DNA from: Gnetum montanum
Lineage: Eukaryota; Streptophyta; Gnetopsida; Gnetales; Gnetaceae
NCBI GenBank assembly: GCA_015680685.1
Contig: MNCI01027230.1
Span: forward strand, 40,491-104,490
Length of the DNA: 64,000 nt
Direction of reading: 5' to 3'
In this document: positions 1 to 10,799 of the stretch, in pieces
Layout: every line of letters starts with the position of its first letter
How positions within the stretch are numbered: position 1 is the first letter of the stretch
Program-made: the position numbers and the translations under genes
The notes under the pieces: model-generated
Seen by the model: the letters and a program-made list of their open reading frames with translations, nothing else
Told to the model about the DNA's origin: nothing
Database searches by the model: none

Positions 1-176
1 TCAGACTTGCTTAACCATACACCGTGACACATACAAGCAAGCCTGGGAAGACAACGAACGATTAACCCCAAGTGTTTCTTGTGGCGTTAAGGCATTTAGT
101 CTGCGGAGTTCGACCGGATCGCGCGTGTACGCTCGTATTCATATGGTGGAGTGTAGGGGTACCTCGTCACTCATCA
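1..176 (+). mobile_element. 3' end of a plus-strand Athila-like LTR (element G)
   Basis: The reverse complement of this stretch matches the terminal part of the minus-strand LTR at 61495: both hold GATGAGTGRCGAGGTACCCC followed by a similar 100 bp. Here the LTR reads plus and ends in ACTCATCA at 176, after which decayed gag of element D starts in the opposite orientation. The piece keeps many CpGs that are lost in the other copies, so it is probably the youngest DNA in the window. The rest of the element lies to the left. Possible target duplication starts at 177; the partner is off the window. Confidence 0.7.
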
Positions 177-1640
177 ATCATATATGTAGATGTCACATCC
201 ATCATCTTCTTTGGTGGTTGAGTCTATAGCCTGTTCTTCTACAACCATTTTCCCTTTTTTTTGAGCAGTGTTCTTAACTATTTCTTGGTCCCTTTTCCTC
301 CTTTTAATGTGGACACTTGATTTGTTTTGCATTACTCTCTCCTCCATGATTTCTACGCAAGTTGTAACTTTCTCATTTATCCATTCTAACATCTTATCCA
401 ATTTTGCTTCAAGCTCATCAATAGACTTTTGTATTAGCAAGGTTTGTTGTGAAGTGACCTCATTGAGAGCTACCTCTTTTTCCTTATCATAGATGTGGAT
501 CTTTTTCTTTTGAAGAGTTGGTTCCTAGTTATTTTCGTCTATCCTTCTTCTTTTTCCATCCACTCAATTAGCCTTTGTATCTGATAGACTTTTAGTTTCA
601 ATAATTGACCTTGGGCATAAATCCCAAGGCTCTCCCTTTTTTCATCATGAAGTCCATCTATGATGTGGAAACGTTGCTCTTTTTGAGAGAAATCATGGTT
701 GGGACATCTATGTAGTAGCAAATAGTATTTATCCAAGGCCACATCTAAGGGTTCATGATTTTCTTACTTCCATCCTTGGATTTGTTTTCTTAGGCTAGAC
801 ACTCTCGCATAGGTTTGGTATTTTTTGTTGAAAAGTTCTAGCATTGTGGACCATTGGTGGATGGAACTTGGTTCCAATGATCTATATTAACTTTTAGCTT
901 CATCTATTAGTGTCCTAGGAAAGAGCTTAAGCTTTTTCCACTTATTGTCAATATTTTGCAAGGCACAGGCATCATGGAAGCTTGTAAGTGATGTTGTGGA
1001 TTAGAATTATAGCCTCCTCTAAATTTAGGAATGTTATTCATGTGAAGCCATTTGATGTGACTATCCCTTTGATTCCTTTAGGGTATTTGAATTACCTTCC
1101 TAATCTATGTTAGGTCCCTAGTAGCCAACAAGGGTTCATCTAAAATAGACACATCATGATGATAATCTATATTTCTATTCATCTAGTTGTGATGATCTTG
1201 TATATGCTCATTTTGATGTCTTTGATTTTTCCCTCAGGTTCGATTTCTATCTTTATCTTGAATCCATAGTGGAGCTCTATTTTTATACCTATGTTCATCT
1301 TTGTCAAAACTAGAAGTTAAGGAGGAAGACAAAGATGAAGAACTAGGAGAATCACCATGGCTCCTATAGTTCTCTCCATGGTCCCTTGATTTATCTTGTT
1401 TAGGTTTAGAGGAGGTTCTAGGCCTTGAGGCCCTCCTTGATCTAGGACTTACTCTATCTTGTCTAGGATTATCTGCCTTAGGTGAACCTATTCTTTGATA
1501 GTATGGGTCTAAATGAGCATAGGAAACCCTTGCTTGAGGTTATTCACTCCAGTTTTCTTTGGTATAGATCTTATCATTTCTCCTATGAGTGCTTTCATCA
1601 TGTGATGTAGTCTTGGTCAGATGTGAAAAAGACATGATTT
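177..1640 (-). pseudogene. gag remnant of Athila-like element D
   Basis: On the minus strand this holds the gag core (539-742, HRCPNHDFSQKEQ followed by IIDGLHDEKRE), the N-terminal part with an Arg/Ser-rich low-complexity stretch (about 1240-1480), and a Lys-rich charged C-terminal part (174-440). The same arrangement is seen at 53.9-55.7 kb and 46.6-49.1 kb. The gag core forms the particle shell of the retrotransposon. The frame is broken by stops and shifts. The zinc-knuckle end and all of pol are missing because element G starts at 176. It is followed upstream by its 5' LTR. Confidence 0.65.
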
Positions 1641-1664
1641 CTCCTATGAGTGCTTTCATCATGT
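1576..1664. repeat. 28-bp direct duplication at a gag/LTR junction
   Basis: The 28 bases at 1576-1603 recur exactly at 1637-1664, a spacing of 61 bp. The duplication sits where D's gag meets its LTR, and the LTR copy begins abruptly right after the second repeat, lacking about 115 bp of the LTR end seen at 55740 and 61495. Seen directly; the link to a deletion or repair event is inference. Confidence 0.8.
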
Positions 1665-2482
1665 TATCTTCCCACTTGAACTAGTGGTAGCTTTGTCACG
1701 TATGGTTTAGTCCAAAGTGAGGCATATGATAATTGGTGTTGTTGCGGCCTTATGCTACTCCTAATAGTTATAAAAAAATCAATTATTTAACTAATTAATA
1801 ATGAAAAGTAAAGTCTAAACTAGCCTACGGGTGATGAGTGTCTATTCCCAACTTGTTGTACACATCTTGAACCCAAGTATCCACTACTAGGATTATCAAG
1901 TGCTATGCTACTGGGCGAACCAAATAATAACGTTGTTGGGGTTAAAAGGTGAATATGTGTTTACACTCAAAACTAGTCATGCTCATTCTACCAATTCATT
2001 AATATGCATGGAAATGTAAATATTAACTAAGTACATGAAAAATAAATTGCATTAAAAGTAAATTTAATCTAAATCAAAGTGCTCCAATGAATAAGAATCA
2101 ATCTCAATCTTATTGCTATTCATGGAATGTGTCTAGGTACATTACCACTCAAACAAGACATTGTACAATTGACTTAGATCCACACTAGGGATGCTCACTA
2201 ACTATTCTCTAAGACTATGGAATAAAACTGCAAGAGTTTAGCTACTCTATTAACTAATCTATGCACATATTATGTGCCCAAGCACTATATTTATAGGTCG
2301 ATAGACGTCTCATGATATTGGATATCTGATAATACTTCTTGGGCCTTGATATTGGGTATATGATATCAAAGCTCTGATATCTTAGCCAATCAAAAATTGA
2401 ATTTTTGTTAAATAGATGTCATATAGCATCAATGATATCACAGATGCGATGTAGCATCAACAAGATCCTAGCCAACTCATGA
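1665..2482 (-). mobile_element. 5' LTR of element D, 3' end deleted
   Basis: It aligns with the LTRs at 55740-56620 and 61495-62325 (shared stretch GGTTTAGTCCAAAGTGAGG). A TATA box TATAAATA lies on the minus strand at 2288-2295, and upstream of it (2313-2390) are GATATTGGATATC-type near-palindromes like those in elements C and E. The outer end CAACTCATGA at 2482 matches the LTR ends of the other copies. The inner end lacks the usual TGATGAGTG terminus. Confidence 0.65.
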
Positions 2483-3069
2483 TTCACCACTAGACTTTGA
2501 CGAAAGAGTGAGTGAATAGAGAGGACATCCACTATTTTTCATTCATGGATTCAAAGTGTAAAACATCCTCCTCACCTGAACTAGGAGGGTCATGCCTATG
2601 GATTAACTCTATGATCTACCTAAGTTGAGTCTATCTACCACTATCATGCAAGGATAAGGGGATATGCCATTACCTCATACCATACCATTTCTTAACTAGG
2701 ACTCCTAAAGAATGTCTTAAAAAGATAGTGACATCCAAGAACTATTCTCCTATCAATTTATGATAACCAATTCTAGCTAGTAGACCTACCACTAGGATGT
2801 CCACTCCTTCACATAAGCATGACCCTAACAATTGGAAAAAGGTCCACCCTCTCTTAATAGTATTCCAAACCTTAGAGGCCTTGGTAGCATAGGCCCCACA
2901 TATCAGCATAACACATTTAGATATAACTCTCCCAAGGTTATCCTCTTAAGACTAGACTTTCCATGTAAGTTTAGCTACAAAAGAAAGGGCTTGCTTCCCA
3001 TAATCCTTAAGCACATACCCACATGCATGAAACAAGGTGGGTATGCGCTTGGTTCAAGGCCTCATTAAC
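2483..3069 (-). other. degenerate LINE-like DNA, no gene
   Basis: No open frame is worth calling here. On the minus strand, translation just left of the LINE RT block gives DRNIVDNIIIVNEAL, which resembles the sequence after the RT finger region of plant LINEs, but it is frame-shifted and then fades. The rest (2483-2900) holds nothing I can identify. D's LTR ends at 2482; a TTCAC at 2483-2487 is a possible target duplication whose partner is off the window. Confidence 0.35.
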
Positions 3070-3590
3070 AATAATGATGTTATCAACAATGTTCCTATCT
3101 TAAATGAACCTTGAATAGCCTTCTTCAATGATGCCTAGGAGAAAGAGTTTTAAATGATTAACTAGAATATTGAAAATGATTTTATATAAACTATTACATA
3201 ATCTAATCAACTTGTAGTTCCATGAAGACTGCAACACATCCTTTCTAGAGAGCATGACAATGTGAGTTTCATTCCAAGCCTTAGGGAAGGTGATAAATTT
3301 AAATCTTGCATGATACAACCCCTCCAAGTATTTTCCTGCGATGTCCTAGTAATTTTTAAGGAGTTCAAAGTTCCAATCATCTAATAGTAGTGTTTTGTGA
3401 TTCAACAAGTTTATGATCACATATTTTATTTTCTCTTTGGTCAATGCCCTCTGTAAAAAGTCATTATTTGTTGAGGTTACAATGTAAGAAATGATTTCTT
3501 CCATAAGACTACGAGCAAAACTTTCATTTTGATTATACAATGTGTGAAAGTGGTTCATTACAACCTAGAGATCTACTTCAATGTCCAAGG
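3070..3590 (-). pseudogene. LINE reverse transcriptase, N-terminal part
   Basis: Two minus-strand pieces (3346-3558 and 3100-3327) read like the start of a plant LINE RT: a block before the palm (TKEKIKYVIINLLNHKT), then FPKAWNETHIVMLSRKD, KLIRLCNSLYKIIFNILVNHL and a degraded form of the EEQSGF motif. In LINEs this enzyme primes cDNA synthesis at nicked target DNA. The catalytic FADD region is not present. It follows the endonuclease part at 3600-4500 in the order expected for a LINE ORF2 on the minus strand. Confidence 0.7.
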
Positions 3591-4500
3591 ATAACTTAAC
3601 TAGAAACTATTTTTGATTCCTTCTACTAGCAATCATATGGAATTGAGTTGAGTTCTGGTCCCCCTCTTTTAGCCACATTTTCTTCAAATTCTATTTCTAG
3701 TAAACTTCCTCCTCATGAGTCAAATATCTCACTCATTTCTCTACCTTTACCAGAGCCTACATAATCAATTATGACTTTGATAGTAAGTCCACCTAGACCT
3801 AGATCTACTTAATCTACTCTGAAGCTTCCAATGTTGATGGGAGTTATGTTTGTTTCCTATGTTATGAGAAAATTACCAAAACTTCTAAAGGTTCTTTAGC
3901 ACGTCTTTAAACCTGCTGCTAGCAGCATCCTACTTCCAAATATGATCTAGCTTAAACTAAAAGCACTTCTTTGAAATCCACATATTATCAAACTAAAATG
4001 AAGCTTTAGTAAGAAACCTTACCCTCCAGTCACAAAAAAGTGGTCTATGGTTAGAGAACACTTAGAATGAGGCCTTATTAACCAAATAGTGCTAAATTTA
4101 GCATGAATAAGGAATAAGGAATCAATCCAAGTAAAATGACAACTACCATCCCTCTAGAGTTAGCTATTTTCAAAATGCTCTAGGTCATCAAAGAATTTAC
4201 CCTTGACATTTTGGATTGATGAGATAGATCTCTCTTCCTATCTTTTAGTAAAGTTACAATCACCACCTAGAATCTAATCTATCTCAAAATTAATGTTCAA
4301 TGGCTACCTCTTAAACTTTGGCCATAAAGAGGTGAATACTAGGTAATAGACATTCAAAATCTTTACTTCGTCATCTTTAATACTGACAAAGCTAGAGACA
4401 ACCATCCTAATCTAAAAGACAAGCCTATTTCTCAACATGCAAACTAGCCCACCATTAAAGCCTTAAAGTGGGACCTCATATTCTACCCATCCATACCAAC
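3591..4500 (-). pseudogene. LINE endonuclease-region remnant
   Basis: Minus-strand translation in shifting frames recalls the apurinic-type endonuclease of LINE ORF2: a stretch like LSLALSVLKMTK, a G(D)CNFT-like core near 4250 (VVIVTLLKDRKRDLSHQS), and a block like SRGMVVVILLGLIPYSLF matching the usual DGSHFTWTR region. Many stops break it. Element A begins at 4501, so the upstream LINE sequence was separated by that insertion. Confidence 0.5.
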
Positions 4501-5431
4501 TAATGAGCAGCAATGTACACCTATGCCCAACCATATGAATCATAAAGCATTCACATGTGCTTTGGTTGAATTTGTGGACTTTATCATTTCCAGTGCACTA
4601 GCCCTTTAAGAAGTGAACCTAGCCTTAAGGTCAATCATTATCTTCCCAATTACACTTGTGACATTCGTTGGTATGGTTAAGTGTAACTGAAGCATTTGAT
4701 TTTTATCATTTTTATGTTTTACAGTTGGATGCTTGAAATGTAGATAAAAAGGGATTTGATTAACTAATCTAAATTTACAAATTAATTAATTATTTAACTA
4801 ATCCTAACATAAGAATCTAATTCCACTTTTTGTACATGTCTTGAACCCACGTATTCTCTGTTGGGTAACCAAGCACTATGCTAATGGGCATACCAACTAA
4901 TAATGCTATTGGGATTACCCAACACATGTGTGTTACGCTCGAAGAAATCATACTTGTGTGTGTAATCTATCTGGTTTAATTGCTTATCTAATATAGTAAC
5001 TAGAAAATAATTGATAATTAAATTAAAACATTTAATAAATAATTAAAAATAGTAAATGCATAAATAAAATAGCTAATCTATCCAAAGTGCTATAAGGTTT
5101 ATTAGAAAGCTCATCTTTATTTCCACACACATTATCATGCTCAGGTATAACAATGCTCGAATAAAGATCCGTACACTCAATGACTCTTGCTACATTCACT
5201 CAAGGGAAAAAATTCTAACTTTTGAATGGAAAACATGCAAGAGCTTCATTGCTACTAAAATCTAGATTACTATAAATGCAGTTGGTAGGCATGTATTTAT
5301 AGGTGATAGGCAAACACTATGTCAATGGGGCCTCATCAATGTAGGGAAAGATGTGTTGATAGGGCCTTGTCGATGTGGTCAACTATGTCAATGAGGCTTT
5401 GTCAACACAACCAACTAACAACAACTGATCA
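4501..5431 (-). mobile_element. 3' LTR of element A
   Basis: About 931 bp, aligned with the LTRs of B (19034-19848, 49217-50066) through the stretch TGGTTAAGTGTAACTGAAGCAT and through the 5' part. Minus-strand TATA box TATAAATA lies at 5294-5301. Upstream of it (5311-5412) are repeated near-palindromes such as GTCAATGGGGCCTCATCAATG. The edge at 5431 is ...ACTGATCA, so on the minus strand the LTR starts TGATCAGT directly after the polypurine tract. Confidence 0.75.
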
Positions 5432-5447
5432 TACCCCCACAACTAAA
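5432..5447 (-). promoter_or_regulatory. polypurine tract beside the 3' LTR of element A
   Basis: Minus-strand TTAGTTGTGGGGGTA runs directly into the LTR start TGATC. This is the usual primer site for plus-strand DNA synthesis in LTR elements. Equivalent tracts occur at 16071, 19849, 56621 and 62326. Confidence 0.75.
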
Positions 5448-5639
5448 TGAAAACTTGTCCTTGAGTTCTTTTACAAAATTGGGAAGGTATGGGATTATTG
5501 ATTGACTTTTTTTCAACAAAACAAATTAACTAACTTGACAAAAAATGAAGTGCCTAGGTGTTCGGATCAACACATTACAAAAATGATGGTGTTTAGGATA
5601 AAAAATTGAACACCATGACACAACTCTTCAAAAATTGGA

Positions 5640-8510
5640 CAACACATTCATTGATGGTGTGAAGTGTGTTGGAGAAGATCAAACAGTCCTAGGAAGTGGT
5701 GGTTCTTGAGGCTTTGAGGGACTTTCACTGACTTCATGCATTGGCAGTGGTTAAGGTCGATGCATTTTTCTTGCTACTACTACAACTTTAGGCAGGAGGC
5801 AGAAAGCATCTAGTAGTTCTTTTATTTTTTCCTCCTTACTCCTAGGATCATGAACTATCCATGAAGCTTCCCCAATGTGGGTTGAAATGGGAACATCCCA
5901 AGGACACGAGATTACTAGAAACAACTCCTTAGCATTGGCAAACTAGGATGCAAATGATTTACATTCAGTGTTGAACACCCTAATGGTGTCCTTTAGCTCT
6001 TAGTAGTCATTCATTTGTCTAGCTAGGTTCTAAGTGATAGATCATTGATCTCTAAATTATCCTTTGAGAACTTTGAGTTTAGCATTAGAAGTCTCACACT
6101 TTTTCTTGGTTTCTTTATGGTGCTTGAACTCAATCTCGTATAGCATATACGAGCTAGCCACCTGTTTCTCTAATTCTGACCATGGTCGTCTAGTTGTCAA
6201 CATTACTAGGTTTGCATAACAAAGATTGGTCAACTTCATATACTTTGTCATTTCCTTAGTTTGCAACTCCTTCAAGTGGATCTTCACTTTGTTGTAGGCA
6301 TCAATCCCATCAAGGATGGGCTACCACATCTCTCCTCCTTGCTAGAGTTGTTGGATGGCTTCATTCACTTTCACCTTCGCCATTTGGATTTTTTTTTTCA
6401 TTAATTTCATTTTGCAAGCCAACCTAGTCCCTGTAGTGATTCTTTCCTTTCTCAATTTGAGGCCTTCGTTCTTCCAAGAAACAATCTTGATGGTAGATGT
6501 TTGTGATAAGGTGCATACCTTCTTCATTAATAGATTATCGTTCTCTACAACCAATTTCCTTAGTTTAGTGTTGACCCTAGCAAGCTTCTCCTATTGTTAA
6601 TGAATGAATTCTTGCATTTGATCTCTTTGAGCAATAATGTTTCATAGGTGATGATTTTGCATGATTAATGCTTCATTCTTTTAGCACATCTGATTCAAGT
6701 CCTTTTTCATTGGTGTGTTTTAGCTTTTTCCATGGACTATTTGAAGATGGCCATTACTACCTTATCCTTAGCCTTTTGTAATTGTTTGTGAAGCTATTTG
6801 ATAGCTTCATCTTTTGTCATTGATGGGCTAAGGATTGCTTATTCTACAAGTTGGGCACAAAGTTCGGCAACCTCTATGGCCACATGTTGATTTTGCTCTT
6901 GGGTTGTTTCTAGTTGCCCCTCCAAACTGATGCATCTACCCCTTGCATTTAGCAACTTCAACTAGGTTGTGGTGATGTCTATAGTTGGTTTCCTGGTTCC
7001 TACTAGTCATTCCAGTAATTGTTCAAGCTGGGTTGCATTCAATTTCCTGTTGATCATGCCTACGGACATCTCCACATCTTGAAGTGTAGATATGTCTAGT
7101 ACAGACATTGTGGGTGCATTCAATGCTTTTGCCACATAGTTAGCTACAAATTCTACCATTGTCTCCTACCCTTGGTGCTACATCACCAAGATAGTTGCCT
7201 CTTCACCTTCCTCCAATCTCATCGAGAAAGTGGCAGCACTCCAAAATATTTTTAGGAATAGATGATGTGTTGCTAGTGATACTGTCACCTCTTGAGTGTT
7301 GGGATTTGACCTTGAAGGTAGTTGTATTCTTTGGGTAGAGAGAATGGGACTACATCTTGCCATTTGGCTAATTTTTTAGGCCACCTCATTAAGGTGACTC
7401 ATTGCTCGTCAATACACAGATGGATTAGTCCCACTTGTTTCTTCTTGTTGCTCTTGTTCACTTAAGAGCTATTCTTAGATTTTTCATAGATGCTCAAGGA
7501 CTACAAGGGCCTCTAATGTTGTCTTCTAAGTGGGTGGTGGTGTCGGCAGCTACTCTTCCTTATTGATTATTGGCATCTTATCTTTCATGATTTCTGTCCA
7601 TGAGGCTAAAGGAGCATGCTTAAGAGTATCATTAGAATAGTAATCAATGCTTGTCCTTTTGCAAATTTTTTTGATGAGGCATAGAAAGGGTAGGGTGTTC
7701 CTTCCATATTTTTTCTCCTTAAAACACTCCTCAATCTTCAAATAGATCAGCTATGGAAGGTTAACAAAAAATTTTCTACTTAGAGTGATGCATGCTTGGG
7801 TGGAGATGTAGTCACCTTGCTTGGCCTCATTGTTGGATTAAGGTGATAGGCTACAATCTTGAAATAAATCCACTCCATCAGTGTGAGCACATGATACTCC
7901 TTATGGTCCTCCTCGTAGCATCATTAGGCCCATTCCCTTTTTGCCTCAAGATCACCTTTTGTTGATATCTTTGCCAACTGTGTTCTAATGTCTAGCAACC
8001 CTAGTGCCTATGCAATATCTTCTGCCAAGTAGAACACTTGAATGTCCTTGATTTTTACAATAGACCCTAGCCTTTGGCTACTCTAGAAGAGATAGGTCTC
8101 TCCCATGTATCATTCCTTACTAGACATGATGATTGACCACATGGGAGAGGCTTGTAATTATGTCTTGACATCTTTTTGAGCTTTCTCTAAAAATAACCCA
8201 AAGCTTATCTCTTGAAGAACTGATCTTTAAATTTCTCAAGACTTGGTGATGTATAGGCAAGCTTGAATTAGAGTGACCTCAAGCCTTGTCATGAGTCTAG
8301 GTTCTTCTCCTCATTGGGATTATTTGGTAGGCACTTCTTCCTCTGGAATCTGTAAGACAAATCCACTTCAGGCTCCTGTCAAAGAGGTCCCATTGCATGG
8401 ATCACCTTTGGTAGCTCTTGGCTTTGTTCTTACTGGCCCTTTCTAGCTCTGGGTCATTTCTCTCATGGTTTTAAGGGTTCTCCTTCCTACAGATGCTTTT
8501 GTTTGGGTTC
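5640..8510 (-). pseudogene. third ORF of element A (env position, PF20167/ATHILA-like)
   Basis: A protein-coding remnant of roughly 900 codons lies between the internal promoter-like region and the polypurine tract. The N-terminal part (about 7550-8100) has YFKIVAYHLNPT, then a block ending LPFLCLIKKICKR, resembling the 'putative plant transposon protein' type of domain found in plant gypsy elements. The C-terminal half (6050-7100) is Lys/Glu-rich and coiled-coil-like (EFKHHKETKKKCETSN). No signal peptide or membrane segment is visible, so an envelope role is not supported. Homologues lie at 16260-18950, 19990-22898 and 62340-64000. Function unknown. Confidence 0.6.
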
Positions 8511-10750
8511 CATCTGTAATCATAATAAGACCATGGATTAGCAATCATTGTGTAACCTTAAAACAATTGGGATACCTTAACTCTTAAGGATAGTTGGCTA
8601 AGTTGTGATTATGGTTGATTTAATGAACCTAATTGTTATTTTTATTTATGAATTATTATTAATAAATCATCTTGGAGGTTTTTGGAAGGGTTAATTGTCA
8701 AAAGAGTTGATATTTTTATGTTGCTAAGGTTACTAACCCTTGGGGGAAGTTAGAAAAAATTTCAAAAATTTCATTAGAAACCTTAAGGTTTGTAGCCCCC
8801 ATGATAAAGATCTTACCTTTGGTAAGTGTAGGATCAAAAAATGGAGTGATTTGGACACACAGTTTGAAATTTATTGGCTTTGGAAGGTTTTAGGCTCTGA
8901 AACATTGCAAAAATTCCTTGTGTGTTATGAGCAAATTGCAAAAATTTCCAAAGTGTGTAGTGGTATATATAGCATTTTTGCATTGCATCGACAAGGCCTC
9001 ATCGATGGGGCCTCATTGACGTAGTTGGCTACATCGACGAGGCCTCGTTGACATCATTATTGATCACCATTAACTTCCGTTGACTTTGGTCAAACTTTCA
9101 AAATACAAGGAACTTTTGATGAAATTGGGGTCAAATGAAAGCTTAGAAGACCAAGAATAGTATGAAATCATGAGAAGAGGATGTTGAAGTTCATAAATTT
9201 GAAAAAAATGGAGAAAAACTAATTTAATGGATGAATGCAATGAAGGATTAAGGAGTACTATTTGGTTTACGCAATGGAAAATACAAAATATAGGATTGTA
9301 GTGATGTCAGAGGTAGGAACCTTAACTAATCAAGCTAAAAGCTATGCAAATGAATTTTCCCCATAGTAGGCTCATGTCCTTTTTGCCCTTGCATAACCTC
9401 AACTAAGGAGTTTGTGGCCCCCATAGTTGATTTAATGATCATGAAAAGTTAAAGAATAACGTGAAAGAATCCACTCAAGAATACCAACACATTAGACTAA
9501 GACATAGAGCATAACATAGAACCTAGTAGTAAGGTGAGTTATAGTGGCATGGATGGATGATAGAGAAGGTGGAATGGAGTTCCAAATTGAGGTCATAAGA
9601 AGTCCCTTGTGTAATTTGTGGTTAAAATGATCCAAGAAGTTCCATCCTTAGTCTAGACCAAAACCATCCACTTTTAGTGACTTCACATCACCACTCTAAG
9701 ACCAATCCACTCAATCGAGACACAAGAGTGCTTCCATAAAACAACCACTATTCCATAAAGAGAAGAATGGAGAAGTAGGAAGTGAGGGAGAGGGCCTTAG
9801 TTAGAGGGGATTTTCAAACATAGGTGCATGTCATTAAAGTTCCATAACCAATGCTTGTAGCCCTTTTATTTGTCCAAGGGATGTGCTTTAAATTTCCATT
9901 AATTTTTTTAGGGTTTTTTTTAAATGATTGGAACCACACCATGCGAGGACTTATTTGTGTCAAAGGGGTGTGCTTTGAATTCTCATTGTTTTATTTTGTT
10001 TTTCTTTGAATGATGGGAACCACACCATGTGAGGAATTATTCATGTCGAATAGATGTGCTTTGAGTTCCGATTGTTTTGTTTTTTCATAACGGGAACTAC
10101 AACATGCAATGATGTTATTTTGACTTTCTTCAATGCGTGGTATGGAATGGTAAGAAGTCTGCAAAAAACACTCAAGCACTTAAGCAAGTAGAAAAGTATA
10201 AAGAGTATTGAGTCCCCTTGAAGTCACACCCTTTACAAACCTTTGAATCCTTCCTAATTCTTGAACTACCAAGGTCATCGATTGATTAAAAGTTTCTTTA
10301 ATGAAAAGGAACCTCAAATTCCCAGAACAAGGAAAACCACAAAGTTCATTGGATGGGTGGATGACATGGACTCACTACTTGTTCCATGAAAAATAAACCA
10401 TGTCAAAGTCATTAGACATTAGAATTCAAAAATAGAAATCAAACATCTACAATCACACATTAAGCACCAACCATCATTAGTAAATAGTAATAGTGACACT
10501 ATGCCATGTGACAATAAAGAGATTTTATTAGCAAAAATGAGAAAATATCATACTTAAACAAAAGAAAGCCAAATAAAGTAAAATATATAAGAAAGTGTAA
10601 AATAATTAAGAAATTTTACAGGTACTAAAGATGATGAAAATTTAGAAAAATTTGAAAATCAAAAGTCAAAAATTTGTAAAATAAAAAATGTGAAACACAA
10701 CAAGGATAGAAAAACTAAGAGGCCATGGTAATGGTCAACATGGATGACCA
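8511..10750 (-). promoter_or_regulatory. internal LTR-like region of element A with TATA box
   Basis: A non-coding stretch of about 2.2 kb between integrase and the third ORF. On the minus strand it begins with TG immediately after a purine tract (10751-10767). A TATA box lies at 8964-8971 (TATATATA), about 450 bp before the third ORF. Just upstream (8987-9051) sit near-palindromes TCGATGGGGCCTCATTGACG and TCGACGAGGCCTCGTTGAC, the same cassette type as in A's own 3' LTR. Homologous regions occur in B, C and E. It could be a second promoter or a captured LTR. Confidence 0.55.
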
Positions 10751-10767
10751 TCTCCCCCATGACTAAG
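10751..10767 (-). promoter_or_regulatory. internal polypurine tract of element A
   Basis: Minus-strand CTTAGTCATGGGGGAGA, followed by TG. It closely copies the tract beside the 3' LTR, including the flanking TTAGTCAT, and lies where the integrase frame ends. Equivalent sites: 42835-42851 (B), 52286-52302 (C), 58793-58810 (E). It may act as a central polypurine tract, as known from lentiviruses and Ty1. Confidence 0.6.
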
Positions 10768-10799
10768 TTGGAGGAAGGAGATTTAAAAAATAGAATGTG

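Noticed and set aside
2371-2385. GCTCTGATATC resembling the complement of an initiator-Met primer binding site
   Set aside because: It lies inside the U3 cassette of an LTR, upstream of the TATA box, and is one of many GATATC-type words there; a primer site should follow the LTR end.
5640-8510. Third ORF as a true viral envelope gene
   Set aside because: No signal peptide, membrane span or cleavage-like site could be seen; only the position matches.
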